This document shows positions 30,130 through 39,426 of a stretch of DNA of 64,000 nucleotides, in pieces. The position numbers were made by a program, and so were the translations under genes. Positions within the stretch are counted from its first letter, which is position 1. Each line of letters begins with the position of its first letter. Under the pieces are notes generated by a model. It made no database searches and was not told where the DNA came from. It saw only the letters and a program-made list of their open reading frames with translations. Source of the stretch: Planctomycetota bacterium (GTDB lineage: Bacteria > Planctomycetota > JACOTG01); the NCBI GenBank assembly GCA_016178505.1, contig JACOTG010000307.1:48216-112215 (forward strand). Reading direction: 5' to 3'.

Positions 30130-30238
30130 AGTCCGACACCGTTCCACATCGGTACCCGTTCAGTCCCTCGCTCAAGCCCCCCAGGCCTGCGGTTCGATAG
30201 CGTACTTCGGCTCATCTCGAGCGGGAGGATCCTCTCTG

Positions 30239-30772
30239 ATGCGACCTTTTTCGACGTCCGACGATCGAAAGCGATTCGGCGAGCTTCTCTTCGAGGAAGG
30301 TCTCATCTCCTCCGAAGACCTCGAGCGAGCACTCGAGACACAAAGGAAAACGGGCGAACTTCTCGGCGAGATCCTCGTCGAGGGAGGTCTCATTTCCGAA
30401 TGGGACATCGTCCGCGTCATCGTCAAGCAGTACAAGCTCCCATACCTTCCATCGACTCGGTACAGCGTTCCGAAGGAAGTGCTGACGATTTTCCCGCCGA
30501 AGTACCTTCATGCGAACCTCATCGTCCCACTCGACCTCTTCGGCGACGTCGTCGTCATCGCGACCGCGCGGAATCCCTCGGCCGAGCTGATGCAGGAGAT
30601 CGAGCAGCAGTTCAAGTTCTATCCCCTGGTCTACGTCAGCACGATCACGGACGTGAAGACGACGCTAGCCAACTACTTCCCGACTCCGTTCTCGGAGTTC
30701 GACGGAATGCTCACCGACCTCAAGAGCAAGATGAAGAAGGTGGAGCCACAGTGGCAGCTCCCAAAAGAGTGA
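30239..30772 (+). CDS. Stand-alone type II secretion/PilB ATPase N-terminal (MshEN-like) domain protein
   Basis: FGELLFEEGLISSEDLERALETQRKTGELLGEILVEGGLISEWDIVRVIVKQYKLPYL; no ATPase domain. Confidence 0.75.
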   Translation: MRPFSTSDDRKRFGELLFEEGLISSEDLERALETQRKTGELLGEILVEGGLISEWDIVRVIVKQYKLPYLPSTRYSVPKEVLTIFPPKYLHANLIVPLDLFGDVVVIATARNPSAELMQEIEQQFKFYPLVYVSTITDVKTTLANYFPTPFSEFDGMLTDLKSKMKKVEPQWQLPKE

Positions 30773-30816
30773 CCGATTGAGTCGACCGTAGGCTCGTCGG
30801 CACCGAGGGCAGGATC

Positions 30817-30984
30817 ATGAAACGCCGAATCTTGATTGCAGTGGTGCTCGGCGCGCTCTCCGGACTCGCAGCGCGCGCACTGGTCGCACCGACGCCGTCG
30901 CGGACGATTCGAATTCTGGTGCCGGCGTTCGACCAGAATCCGCGTACGGTGCCGAACGCCGCACCTGCCGACGCGCTCGACTAG
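30817..30984 (+). CDS. Small (55 aa) putative secreted peptide
   Basis: MKRRILIAVVLGALSGLAARALVAPTPSRTIRILVPAFDQNPRTVPNAAPADALD; hydrophobic N-terminus; not in ORF track. Confidence 0.4.
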   Translation: MKRRILIAVVLGALSGLAARALVAPTPSRTIRILVPAFDQNPRTVPNAAPADALD

Positions 30985-30987
30985 ACG

Positions 30988-31599
30988 CTAGGAACGCCGC
31001 CGATTCGCCGCGAAGTCGCCGCGAATGCGAACCGGGTATCGCTTCGCCGCGGTCCCGACGGAGGCACTCGCCGCCTCGAAGGCGAGGTCCAGAGATCCTT
31101 GGATCGCGTCTGCCATGCGCACATCGAGCCGCAACGAGCCCGTCGCGGCGGTTGCCGCGAGAACGAGGCCTCCGGGCTGCCCGTCCTCTTCGTAGAACCC
31201 CGCTTGAAGCAAGCCGGCGTCGAACGTGGCCCCGTCCGCCGCGTTCGCCATCGGAAGCGAAACGACGAGCACGCCTCGACGCACTTGTGGCGAGCCGTCG
31301 GGGAGAATGGCGCCGGACCATCGCAGACACAGGACGAGCGAGCCACCGGACGTGAATTCGAACGGTTCCACCGGCGCAATCCATTCCCGAAAGGAGATCG
31401 AGTCGGCCGACGGCGACAGCTGCTTCCAAGCGAACGCTGCGTTCTCGCGGAACGAACGCTCCTGCATCGACGTCCAGGACGTTGTTTCGCCGTCACGCGA
31501 GACCTCGAGCCTTGTCGACGAGCAACCTGCCGAAACCAGGAGTAGGTTTCCGATGAGGAACGCCGCGTACGGCCGTCCGCGAACGACTTTCGACTCCAT
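30988..31599 (-). CDS. Putative lipoprotein
   Basis: MESKVVRGRPYAAFLIGNLLLVSAGCSS lipobox. Confidence 0.65.
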   Translation of the reverse strand: MESKVVRGRPYAAFLIGNLLLVSAGCSSTRLEVSRDGETTSWTSMQERSFRENAAFAWKQLSPSADSISFREWIAPVEPFEFTSGGSLVLCLRWSGAILPDGSPQVRRGVLVVSLPMANAADGATFDAGLLQAGFYEEDGQPGGLVLAATAATGSLRLDVRMADAIQGSLDLAFEAASASVGTAAKRYPVRIRGDFAANRRRS

Positions 31600-31631
31600 T
31601 GCCTTTCCCTTCTCGCCTTTCGACGGCAGGA

Positions 31632-32510
31632 TCACGCCACGCCGACGAGACTGAGCACCCATCGCCAATAGGGCTTCACGCGCGTCGGTGCATGTCGCGC
31701 CGATTTCAAAAAGTACCGCCGCGCTAGCCCACCTCGCCCGACACGCACGAGCGACGCACCAATTGCGAGGTTCATGTCCGAAAGTCGCCATTCGTACTCA
31801 GACTTCGGAACCCTTGCCGACAGCCCGAGCGCGTTCCACGATCGCCGAAGCACCCGCTTCTCGAGGAAGTTCCGCCGCAAGACGTCGGAGCGCGCCGCAT
31901 TCTCTGCATGCACGCGATAGTGAACGAGCGGCTCGTCGATGAACCCGACTTCCCAGCCCGCGGCTAGCCGAAGGAACAAGTCGTAATCCTCGCCGCGTTC
32001 GAGCGTCTCGTCGAACCCTTCGAGATCCGCCAGCACCGTGCGCCTCACGACAAGCGTCGACGTCGATACTTCGGGCCGAGTCACCAGCGCGGTGAGTGGG
32101 TCGCGGGCGAAGCACGGGTCGACCCGACGCGCGCGCACGATCGCACCATTCGAAAGGTGCGAGTGGTTCGTGAAGCACGCAGCGAGCGACGCGTGGGCGT
32201 CGAGCAATTCGACCTGCACCTCGAGTTTGCGGGGCAGCCACAAGTCGTCCGAATCGAGAAAGGCGACGAGTTCACCGCGAGCGCTTCGAAGGCCCGTGTT
32301 GCGTGCGGCCGAGATCCCGCCGTGCGGACGACGGACGAGCCGAACGCACGACACGAGGCTGCCCAGAATGCTCGCGACGTCCTCTTCGGAGCCGTCGTCG
32401 ACGACGACGATCTCGTGGTCGTCGAGCGTCTGGGACAGGACGGACTCGATCGTCTCGCGCGCGAGCGCGGTGCGGTTGTAAAGGGGAACGACGACAGAAA
32501 CGCGTGGCAC
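31632..32510 (-). CDS. Glycosyltransferase family 2
   Basis: VSVVVPLYNRTALARETIESVLSQTLDDHEIVVVDDGSEED...FLDSDDLW. Confidence 0.9.
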   Translation of the reverse strand: MPRVSVVVPLYNRTALARETIESVLSQTLDDHEIVVVDDGSEEDVASILGSLVSCVRLVRRPHGGISAARNTGLRSARGELVAFLDSDDLWLPRKLEVQVELLDAHASLAACFTNHSHLSNGAIVRARRVDPCFARDPLTALVTRPEVSTSTLVVRRTVLADLEGFDETLERGEDYDLFLRLAAGWEVGFIDEPLVHYRVHAENAARSDVLRRNFLEKRVLRRSWNALGLSARVPKSEYEWRLSDMNLAIGASLVRVGRGGLARRYFLKSARHAPTRVKPYWRWVLSLVGVA

Positions 32511-32655
32511 GCAGCGATGATAACCGGGAGATTCGCCGGCGGCGAACGGAACCGTTTCGCGTTGCCGTCCAACGGTCGCACGGCTACACTCCGCGCGTCC
32601 GTCTCCGGGCGGCGACGATTCTCTAGATCCACCTTCCACCGACGAAGAGCGGCCG

Positions 32656-33780
32656 ATGGATTTCACGGTCGAACGATTCGCGACCGATACGGAAATGTCC
32701 CTCGTCGTCCGTCTGCGCGGCGAACTTCTGTTGACGGCGGCCCACGAACTCACCAACGAAATCCAGCGACTTCTCGGGACTCCGGAGCGGAATCTCATCC
32801 TCGATTTCGCCGGCGTCGAGCGCGCGGATTCCTCCGGCGTTGCGGCGATCGTCGAGAGCCTTCGCGCGGCGAGCCGCGCGGGTGCGAGCCTTCGCTTGCG
32901 CAACCTCCACGGACAGCTCCGCGAGCTCCTGGAGTTGGCAAACCTCGGTGATCTCGCCGTCGACGAGTCGGCGTCGGCGGCGGTCCCGACCCCCGTGATC
33001 GAAACGATCGGCTCCGCCGCACTGGAAGCCCGCGAGCGAATTCTCGAGCTGGCGTACCTGCACTTGCAGTCACTCTACTGGACGTTCGTCGGGCCGCTCA
33101 GGGGAAGGCGCCTCCGTGAAGGAGAGGTGTCGCGCCAGATCGTCGCGATGGGGCTCGACGCGCTTCCGATCGTCGGGATGATCATGTTTCTCATGGGCCT
33201 GATCCTGGCGCTTCAGGCGGCATATCAGCTTCGCCGATTTGGCGCGAGCATCTACATCGCCGACATGGTTGCAATCGCACTGACGCGCGAGATCGGGCCC
33301 CTGCTCACCGCGATACTCCTGGCCGGACGCACGGGCTCGGCGATCACTGCCGAGATCGGCACGATGGTCGTCACCGAAGAAGTCGACGCACTGCGAACGA
33401 TGGGAATCCACCCCGTTCGCTTTCTCGTCGCACCGAAACTTCTCGCGCTCGTCATTTCCCTGCCCTGTCTCGTCGTTCTCGCGGACATCGTTGGAGTCGC
33501 GGGAGGCACGGTCTTCGCGACGATCGGCCTCGGCATTCCCTTCGAGACGTACATGAACCGGACCATCGAGTCCGTATACTTCTCCGACCTCTTCGCGGGC
33601 CTGGTGAAGAGTCTCGTGTTCGCGATCATCATCGTGCAGGTCGGTGCGCACCGTGGGTTTCGGATTCGCGGAGGGGCCGAAGGAGTCGGCGCGGCCACGA
33701 CGCTTTCGGTCGTCCTCTCTCTTTTCTTCATCGTCTTGACCGACCTCATTTTCACCGCGCTTTTCTATGCCGCCCGCTGA
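32656..33780 (+). CDS. MlaE-family ABC permease with N-terminal STAS (MlaB-like) domain
   Basis: N-terminal STAS (ILDFAGVERADSSGVAAIVE); MlaE core TREIGPLLTAILLAGRTGSAITAEIGTMVVTEEVDALRTMGI. Confidence 0.9.
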   Translation: MDFTVERFATDTEMSLVVRLRGELLLTAAHELTNEIQRLLGTPERNLILDFAGVERADSSGVAAIVESLRAASRAGASLRLRNLHGQLRELLELANLGDLAVDESASAAVPTPVIETIGSAALEARERILELAYLHLQSLYWTFVGPLRGRRLREGEVSRQIVAMGLDALPIVGMIMFLMGLILALQAAYQLRRFGASIYIADMVAIALTREIGPLLTAILLAGRTGSAITAEIGTMVVTEEVDALRTMGIHPVRFLVAPKLLALVISLPCLVVLADIVGVAGGTVFATIGLGIPFETYMNRTIESVYFSDLFAGLVKSLVFAIIIVQVGAHRGFRIRGGAEGVGAATTLSVVLSLFFIVLTDLIFTALFYAAR

Positions 33781-34582
33781 GTCATCGTCGAGCGCCCCCG
33801 TCGTCTCGGTTCGTGGACTTCGCGTTTCGTACGGCGATCGCCTCGTTCTCCCTGGAATCGACCTCGACGTCGCTCGCGGCGAAGTGCTCGTGATTCTCGG
33901 TCCATCCGGTTGCGGCAAGTCGACGCTCCTCAAAGCGATGGTCGGCCTCCTGCGCCCCGACGCCGGCGAGGTGCTCGTGAATGGACGAAACGTCGCGACG
34001 ATGGAGTCGAACGAGTACGATCGGTTCGTTCGATCGATCGGCGTCCTCTATCAAGGCGGGGCGCTCTTCAACTCGATGACGATCCTCGAGAACGTCGCGC
34101 TGCCACTGCGCGAGCACACGTCGATGGACGAGAGGACGATCGTCACGATCGCACGGATAAAGCTCGCGTTGGTTGGGCTTTCCAAGGCCGAGACGCTTCT
34201 GCCGTCGGAGCTCTCCGGAGGAATGCGGAAACGCGCCGGTATCGCGCGCGCGCTCGCCCTCGACCCGCCTCTCCTCTTTCTCGACGAGCTTTCGGCAGGT
34301 CTCGATCCGATCATCGCAGCGGGGCTCGACGACCTCGTGGTTCGACTGAACCACGCGCTCGCCTGCACGATGATCGTGGTGAGTCACGAGCTGCTCTCGG
34401 TCTTCTCGATCGCCACGCGAATCGCGATCATGCGCGAAGGTCGGCTCGTCGCGCTCGGTACGCCGGACGAGCTTCGTGCAGCGACGGATCCGTGGATCTC
34501 CGCATTCGTGGCTCGGCGGCACAGCCGTGACGCGGCGAGCCAGAGCTGGTTGGAACCTTTCTTGGTGGGCCCCGACAAATGA
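33767..34582 (+). CDS. MlaF-like ABC ATP-binding protein
   Basis: GPSGCGKSTLLKAMVGL; ELSGGMRKRAGIARALALDPPLLFLDELSAGLDP. Confidence 0.9.
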   Translation: MPPAESSSSAPVVSVRGLRVSYGDRLVLPGIDLDVARGEVLVILGPSGCGKSTLLKAMVGLLRPDAGEVLVNGRNVATMESNEYDRFVRSIGVLYQGGALFNSMTILENVALPLREHTSMDERTIVTIARIKLALVGLSKAETLLPSELSGGMRKRAGIARALALDPPLLFLDELSAGLDPIIAAGLDDLVVRLNHALACTMIVVSHELLSVFSIATRIAIMREGRLVALGTPDELRAATDPWISAFVARRHSRDAASQSWLEPFLVGPDK

Positions 34583-35595
34583 GCACGCGTTCGGAGCGAC
34601 TGAAGGCCGGAATATTCGTGACGGTGTGCGTCGCGATTCTCGTCGCGATCATCGTCACGCTCGCCGGCGTCAAATTCTTTCGACGGGATCGCGAGTACCA
34701 CGTGCTGTTCACCGAGTCGGTGAGCGGTCTCGATGAAGGATCTCAGGTGTCGTACAAGGGCGTTCCCATCGGTCGCGTGCGCGAGATTCGCTTCGCGCCC
34801 AATGACGTGACGCGCGTGGAGGTGCTGCTCGCCGTGAGATCGGACATCGTGATTCCCATGGATGCGAAGGCGTCCATCAAGTCACACGGAATCACCGGCC
34901 TCAATTTCATCGAGATCTCCGGTGGCACCAACGCAGCGCCCAGCCTCGAGCCCGGTGGCCGCATCGAAGCCGAGCCGTCGCTGATCGGGACGATCACCGA
35001 CAAGTTCCCCCAAGTCGTGCAGAACGTGGATGCCGTGACCCGCTCGATGCGAGAGTTCTTCGATGAAACGAACCGAGACCACATTCGATCGATCCTCGAC
35101 AGCCTCGACCGCTCTCTGTCCGCAACTCGAAACCCGGTCACCGAGGGCGCCGAGAGTTTTCGGCGTGCCGCCGCAGACATCGAGGCGTCCGCGTCGAAGC
35201 TCAGCGCGCTCGTCGACAAGAACGAACCCGACGTGCGATCGGCGATGAGTTCGCTGCGTCATGCGGCCGAGTCCGCCGACCAGATCGTGAGCGGCGACGA
35301 CATGACGTCCACCATCCACGACCTGCGGCTCGCGGCAGCGCGGATTCGGGAATGGACCGAGAAGGCGGACGGCGGCGCAGCGATCACTCAGTTCGGATCG
35401 GCCGCGAGCACCGCAAGGGACGTCATGGCGCGCCTCGATCACCTTCTCGACGAAAACCAGGCCAGCATTTCCGCGACCCTTCGAAGCCTTCGGGAGTCGA
35501 GCGCCCTCCTCGACGAGATCCTTCGCTCGCTACGCGACGATCCCGGCCTGCTCCTCGCATCGCCCAAGGCCCCGGAGGGTACCGGACCCAAATGA
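34579..35595 (+). CDS. MlaD/MCE family protein
   Basis: TM then YHVLFTESVSGLDEGSQVSYKGVPIGRVREIRF. Confidence 0.9.
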   Translation: MSTRSERLKAGIFVTVCVAILVAIIVTLAGVKFFRRDREYHVLFTESVSGLDEGSQVSYKGVPIGRVREIRFAPNDVTRVEVLLAVRSDIVIPMDAKASIKSHGITGLNFIEISGGTNAAPSLEPGGRIEAEPSLIGTITDKFPQVVQNVDAVTRSMREFFDETNRDHIRSILDSLDRSLSATRNPVTEGAESFRRAAADIEASASKLSALVDKNEPDVRSAMSSLRHAAESADQIVSGDDMTSTIHDLRLAAARIREWTEKADGGAAITQFGSAASTARDVMARLDHLLDENQASISATLRSLRESSALLDEILRSLRDDPGLLLASPKAPEGTGPK

Positions 35596-36230
35596 ATCAT
35601 CAGCCGATTCGATTCATGGTCGTCCTGACGACCTCCCTGAGCGCGTGCGTGAACCTCCCGTCGAAAACAGCGCCGGTCGTTCGCCTGTTCACCTTTCCGT
35701 TCGTCGTGTCCGAGCGCGGCACGGCCCCCAAAGCGGCGGGCTCGTTCCGCATCGAGGAGCCGTTGGTGGCGTCGCCCTACCGCGGCACTCTCATCGCGAT
35801 ACGAGATGCGCCGGAATCGACCGAAATCCGATACTCGCGGGAAGCACGATTCGCCGCGTCGATCGGAGCCCTTCTCGGTGAGCGCCTCGCCGATCTGGCG
35901 ACGGACCGCGGTGAGTTCGAGGCCGTCGTTCGCTCGACCGAGTCGGGACCCGTTGATTGGAGAATGATCGAGAGCGTCGAGGTCTTCGAGTGCCGCACTG
36001 CGGGAGCGTCGCTCGAAGCGCACGTCGTCGTGACCGTGAGTCTCGAGCGCGAGCGCACTTCGGAGCGCGTCTTTACGCGACGGTACGAAGAAACTTCGCC
36101 AGTCGTCGGATCGGGTGCGGCAGCCCTCATCGACGCACTCGCACGTGCCTTCGACCACTCGGCCCGAGTGGCAATCGACGACGTCGCGGCCGCCGCGACG
36201 AATGCCTCGCCGACCGGAAAATCTCTTTGA
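35592..36230 (+). CDS. ABC-type transport auxiliary lipoprotein (PqiC-like)
   Basis: Lipobox LSAC; last gene of the mla-like operon (ATGA overlap). Confidence 0.7.
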   Translation: MNHQPIRFMVVLTTSLSACVNLPSKTAPVVRLFTFPFVVSERGTAPKAAGSFRIEEPLVASPYRGTLIAIRDAPESTEIRYSREARFAASIGALLGERLADLATDRGEFEAVVRSTESGPVDWRMIESVEVFECRTAGASLEAHVVVTVSLERERTSERVFTRRYEETSPVVGSGAAALIDALARAFDHSARVAIDDVAAAATNASPTGKSL

Positions 36231-36333
36231 CGCTCTCCAACGGTCGTGGTTTGATTCATCGATCGCCGTGTCCCGCGGCGTGAAGCCCGAATGGTTCGAC
36301 GCAACCCTTGGAACGCTCGGAGCGACACAAGCT

Positions 36334-37518
36334 ATGAATGCCAAGTGGGTCGGATTCGCGATCGTGATTTCGTCACTCGTCGCGACGATGGCGAGCGCGC
36401 AAAACCTCTCGCAGCGGTTCATCGTGAACGATTTGCGCGGCAATTACGCCGTCGACGGAGTCGGGCTTTTCGGAAGCGGCGCAGGAAACATCTCGATCAA
36501 CACGGTTCCGACGAGTCCGGGCACGGCAGTCAAGAGCGCTTATCTCTACTGGGACGTGCTCGGCGATGGTTCCGGCCCCCCGGCGGGTGCAAACGTCGGG
36601 ATCTTCATGGGCAACTCGATTGCCGGCACGTTGATCGGCTCGGGCAATCAGCTCGACCAGGCACAGACGAACAACTACTCGTACTGGGCCGACGTGACCA
36701 CGTCGATCCCGATTCCGGGTGGAAACGGACTCTACACGTTGAGCGGGTTTTCGACGGCGACGGAGGGCGCGAGTCTCGTCTTCATCTGGGTGAGTCTCCC
36801 CTTCGCAAACCGAGACATCATCGTGATGGACGGCGATGCGACGATCAATGCGGCGAACCCGAGCGTCACCACGACGCTCACCGGGTTCGATGCGACCAGC
36901 CCCGTGACGGGGGCCGCCGTGGCGTTCATCGTCAGCGACGGTCAGGTTTCGTTGCCCGACTCGACGACGTTTGGAACCTCGGGTCTGTTCAACAGCACCT
37001 TGGATGGAAGCACGCCGCCCGTCGGACTCGAGCTGTGGGACAACGACAACTACACGACGCAGGCTTCGAACGTGCCGGCGGGCAGCACTTCGGTGTCGGC
37101 GACCATTACTCGGCCCGACAACGGCGACTCGGTCGCGTGGGTAGCAACGCCGTTCTCCGTGACGTCGCCGTATCCGGTGGCAGACGTGACGTTGACTCCG
37201 CAAGTGCGAGTGGTCGTCCGAGGCAACCAGTTCACGACGCAAATCCACCTCGAGTGCCGTTCCAGTTCGAACGTGGCCGTCACCGGACAAATCGAAGTCT
37301 ACGACAATCGTGGAAACCTCCTCGGCTTGATGGCAGGGCCCACGAACGGCATCCTTCGGCCTGGGACCGTGATCGATCAGCCGTTCCGGCGGCGCATCCC
37401 AGCGACCGGAGTGCCCGGCCGCTTGATCGGCGTGCCGCTGCGTGTCGTGATCAAGATCCTGCAGCGCGGAACCACGACGGTGATCGACGACGACTACGTC
37501 GAGTTCGTCATCCAGTAA
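36334..37518 (+). CDS. Secreted hypothetical protein
   Basis: Signal peptide MNAKWVGFAIVISSLVATMASAQ; beta-rich low-Cys protein. Confidence 0.7.
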   Translation: MNAKWVGFAIVISSLVATMASAQNLSQRFIVNDLRGNYAVDGVGLFGSGAGNISINTVPTSPGTAVKSAYLYWDVLGDGSGPPAGANVGIFMGNSIAGTLIGSGNQLDQAQTNNYSYWADVTTSIPIPGGNGLYTLSGFSTATEGASLVFIWVSLPFANRDIIVMDGDATINAANPSVTTTLTGFDATSPVTGAAVAFIVSDGQVSLPDSTTFGTSGLFNSTLDGSTPPVGLELWDNDNYTTQASNVPAGSTSVSATITRPDNGDSVAWVATPFSVTSPYPVADVTLTPQVRVVVRGNQFTTQIHLECRSSSNVAVTGQIEVYDNRGNLLGLMAGPTNGILRPGTVIDQPFRRRIPATGVPGRLIGVPLRVVIKILQRGTTTVIDDDYVEFVIQ

Positions 37519-37535
37519 ACAAACCGAGACGATCA

Positions 37536-37575
37536 AAAACCCCTTCGCACCGTGAGGCGCGAAGGGGTTTTCTTT
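37536..37575. terminator. Bidirectional terminator between convergent genes
   Basis: aaaaccccttcgc...gcgaaggggtttt hairpin. Confidence 0.85.
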
Positions 37576-37596
37576 TCACCGCTTCCGGACGATTCG

Positions 37597-38616
37597 TTAC
37601 TGAATCTGAATGACGACTGCGTTGGTCAGTGCCCCGCGTCCGCTCGCCGATGCCGTGTCCGGAACCACGCCCTGCACGGTGAGCACGACGCCGGCGAACG
37701 TCGCCGGAATCGGGGATGCGGCGAGAATCTGCCCCGGCCCGGGCGGCGTTCCCGGAAACACGGGGCGACCGCTGATGCTCTCCTGCCCGACGGTGTTCGC
37801 GACGGTGAGACCCAGGCTGCCGCTCAGCCGCGATGGAAAGCACCCGAAGCCGAGACGGAATGGATATCGCGTGATGTCCGCGGCCGTGTTCTCGCGTGGA
37901 ACCGCATAGATCACGTATTGAATCGGATTCGACCCTGCACCCGGATACCCGGCAATTTCCAAGGAGAACGGCCCACCGGCCTGAAGGGTGACGCGGCGCT
38001 GATCGTCTCCGAAGCTCCCGTTCACGGACAGCACGTTCATCACGCTGTTGATGCCCCCGTTCACGCCACCGAACCGGCACAGTACCTCCGGCGGGAGGGG
38101 ATTGAGGATGAACGACGTCGATGTAATGCCATCACCGGTGCTTCCGCCGTTTCCGTTGGTCGAGTTCACCGACACCCAAAACGTCACGGGGAGGGGGTTC
38201 GCCGGCGCGACCCAGGTGTAACTCCATTGGTTCCTCCCGGTGCCTCCCTGTCGGTGGGTGAACTCCTGCGAGCGGCTCGAATGCTGTGTGAACGCTCCTT
38301 GCGTGACGATCCCGGTGCCGGCGCTCGAGTCCGAGTCGAAGCCAAACGTCACTCCCGGTCCCCCCGTCACTGTGATGGTCACCGTGTACTGGGCGAGTGG
38401 AGCAAATCCGACGGATGTCGGTGGAAGTACCGGGTTGAGGGGCGTTAGGTCAACGGTGACTGATGGACGCGCGGCGGTCCCGCCGTGGCAGCGAGTACAC
38501 GTGACGCCGCTACGTCCGCTATAGCCGAACGCTTGGTTGGAATGTGCCCGAACCTGACACGGAACAGCAAGGATCGCGACGACGGTCCAGCACCACCAAC
38601 GAAGGCGCATCAACAT
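37597..38616 (-). CDS. Secreted protein with CxxCH motif, choice-of-anchor V/reeler-like
   Basis: Signal peptide, SGVTCTRCHGG, NQWSYTWVAPANP. Confidence 0.65.
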   Translation of the reverse strand: MLMRLRWWCWTVVAILAVPCQVRAHSNQAFGYSGRSGVTCTRCHGGTAARPSVTVDLTPLNPVLPPTSVGFAPLAQYTVTITVTGGPGVTFGFDSDSSAGTGIVTQGAFTQHSSRSQEFTHRQGGTGRNQWSYTWVAPANPLPVTFWVSVNSTNGNGGSTGDGITSTSFILNPLPPEVLCRFGGVNGGINSVMNVLSVNGSFGDDQRRVTLQAGGPFSLEIAGYPGAGSNPIQYVIYAVPRENTAADITRYPFRLGFGCFPSRLSGSLGLTVANTVGQESISGRPVFPGTPPGPGQILAASPIPATFAGVVLTVQGVVPDTASASGRGALTNAVVIQIQ

Positions 38617-38675
38617 CGAATCACCTCTTCTTCTCGAGTTCACCGGCATCCCCAAGCCGACGACGAATTCGACGG

Positions 38676-38704
38676 ATTATAGAGGCAGCGGTTGGAACAG
38701 GCAA
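38676..38704 (-). promoter_or_regulatory. Sigma70-like promoter
   Basis: Minus strand TTGCCT-N17-TATAAT. Confidence 0.55.
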
Positions 38705-38711
38705 TTCCGCA

Positions 38712-39293
38712 TCAGTCGTCGTCGAAGCGCTCCTCGTGCCATGGGTCACCGCGGCGGTGATAACCGCGCTGCTCCCAGAATCCCGGAGCATCGGACGCCA
38801 CGAATTCGAGGCCCGTCACCCACTTCACGCTCTTCCAGAAATAGAGATGAGGGACGACGAGGCGAAGCGGCCAGCCGTGCTCAGGCGCGAGTGGCGTCCC
38901 ATCGTGAGTCATGGCGAAGATAGCGTCCGACACCGCGAAGTCCGCCATCGGGATGTTAGAGACGAACTCGCCCACCGCGTGCACGAGGACGAACGCGGCC
39001 TCGCCGGTGGGCTTGACGCGTTCGAGGACCACCCGCGTTGGCACGCCACCAAATCGATTGTCGAATCGGCTCCAGCGCGTGACGCAGTGGATATCGCAGG
39101 CGACCTCGGATTGCGGAAGCGATGTGAATTCGGACCACGTCCAGGTGGCCGGCGACTCGACGAGACCCTCGACTCGAAAGCGCCAATCGTCGAGAGAAAT
39201 CTGCGGGACCGGACCGTGGTTGAGGACCGGCCACTTCAGTGTCCGGACCTGGCCAGGCGGCAGGCGCTCGCGGTCGCGTTTTGGCTCGCTCAT
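38712..39293 (-). CDS. Sulfite oxidase-like molybdopterin oxidoreductase
   Basis: WRFRVEGLVESPATWTWSEFTSLPQSEVACDIHCVTRWSRFDNRFGGVP..APEHGWPLRLVVPHLYFWKSVKWV. Confidence 0.85.
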   Translation of the reverse strand: MSEPKRDRERLPPGQVRTLKWPVLNHGPVPQISLDDWRFRVEGLVESPATWTWSEFTSLPQSEVACDIHCVTRWSRFDNRFGGVPTRVVLERVKPTGEAAFVLVHAVGEFVSNIPMADFAVSDAIFAMTHDGTPLAPEHGWPLRLVVPHLYFWKSVKWVTGLEFVASDAPGFWEQRGYHRRGDPWHEERFDDD

Positions 39294-39426
39294 GCGTCCT
39301 CGAACGCCGGTGCCTCGGGTGCCAGATTCGTCACGAAAGGACGCGATGATAGCACGGTCTAGCGCGATCCCGGGTTGGCGCGGTTCCGTTCGGCGCGAGA
39401 GACGCTTATAATTTGGATCTTTTTCC

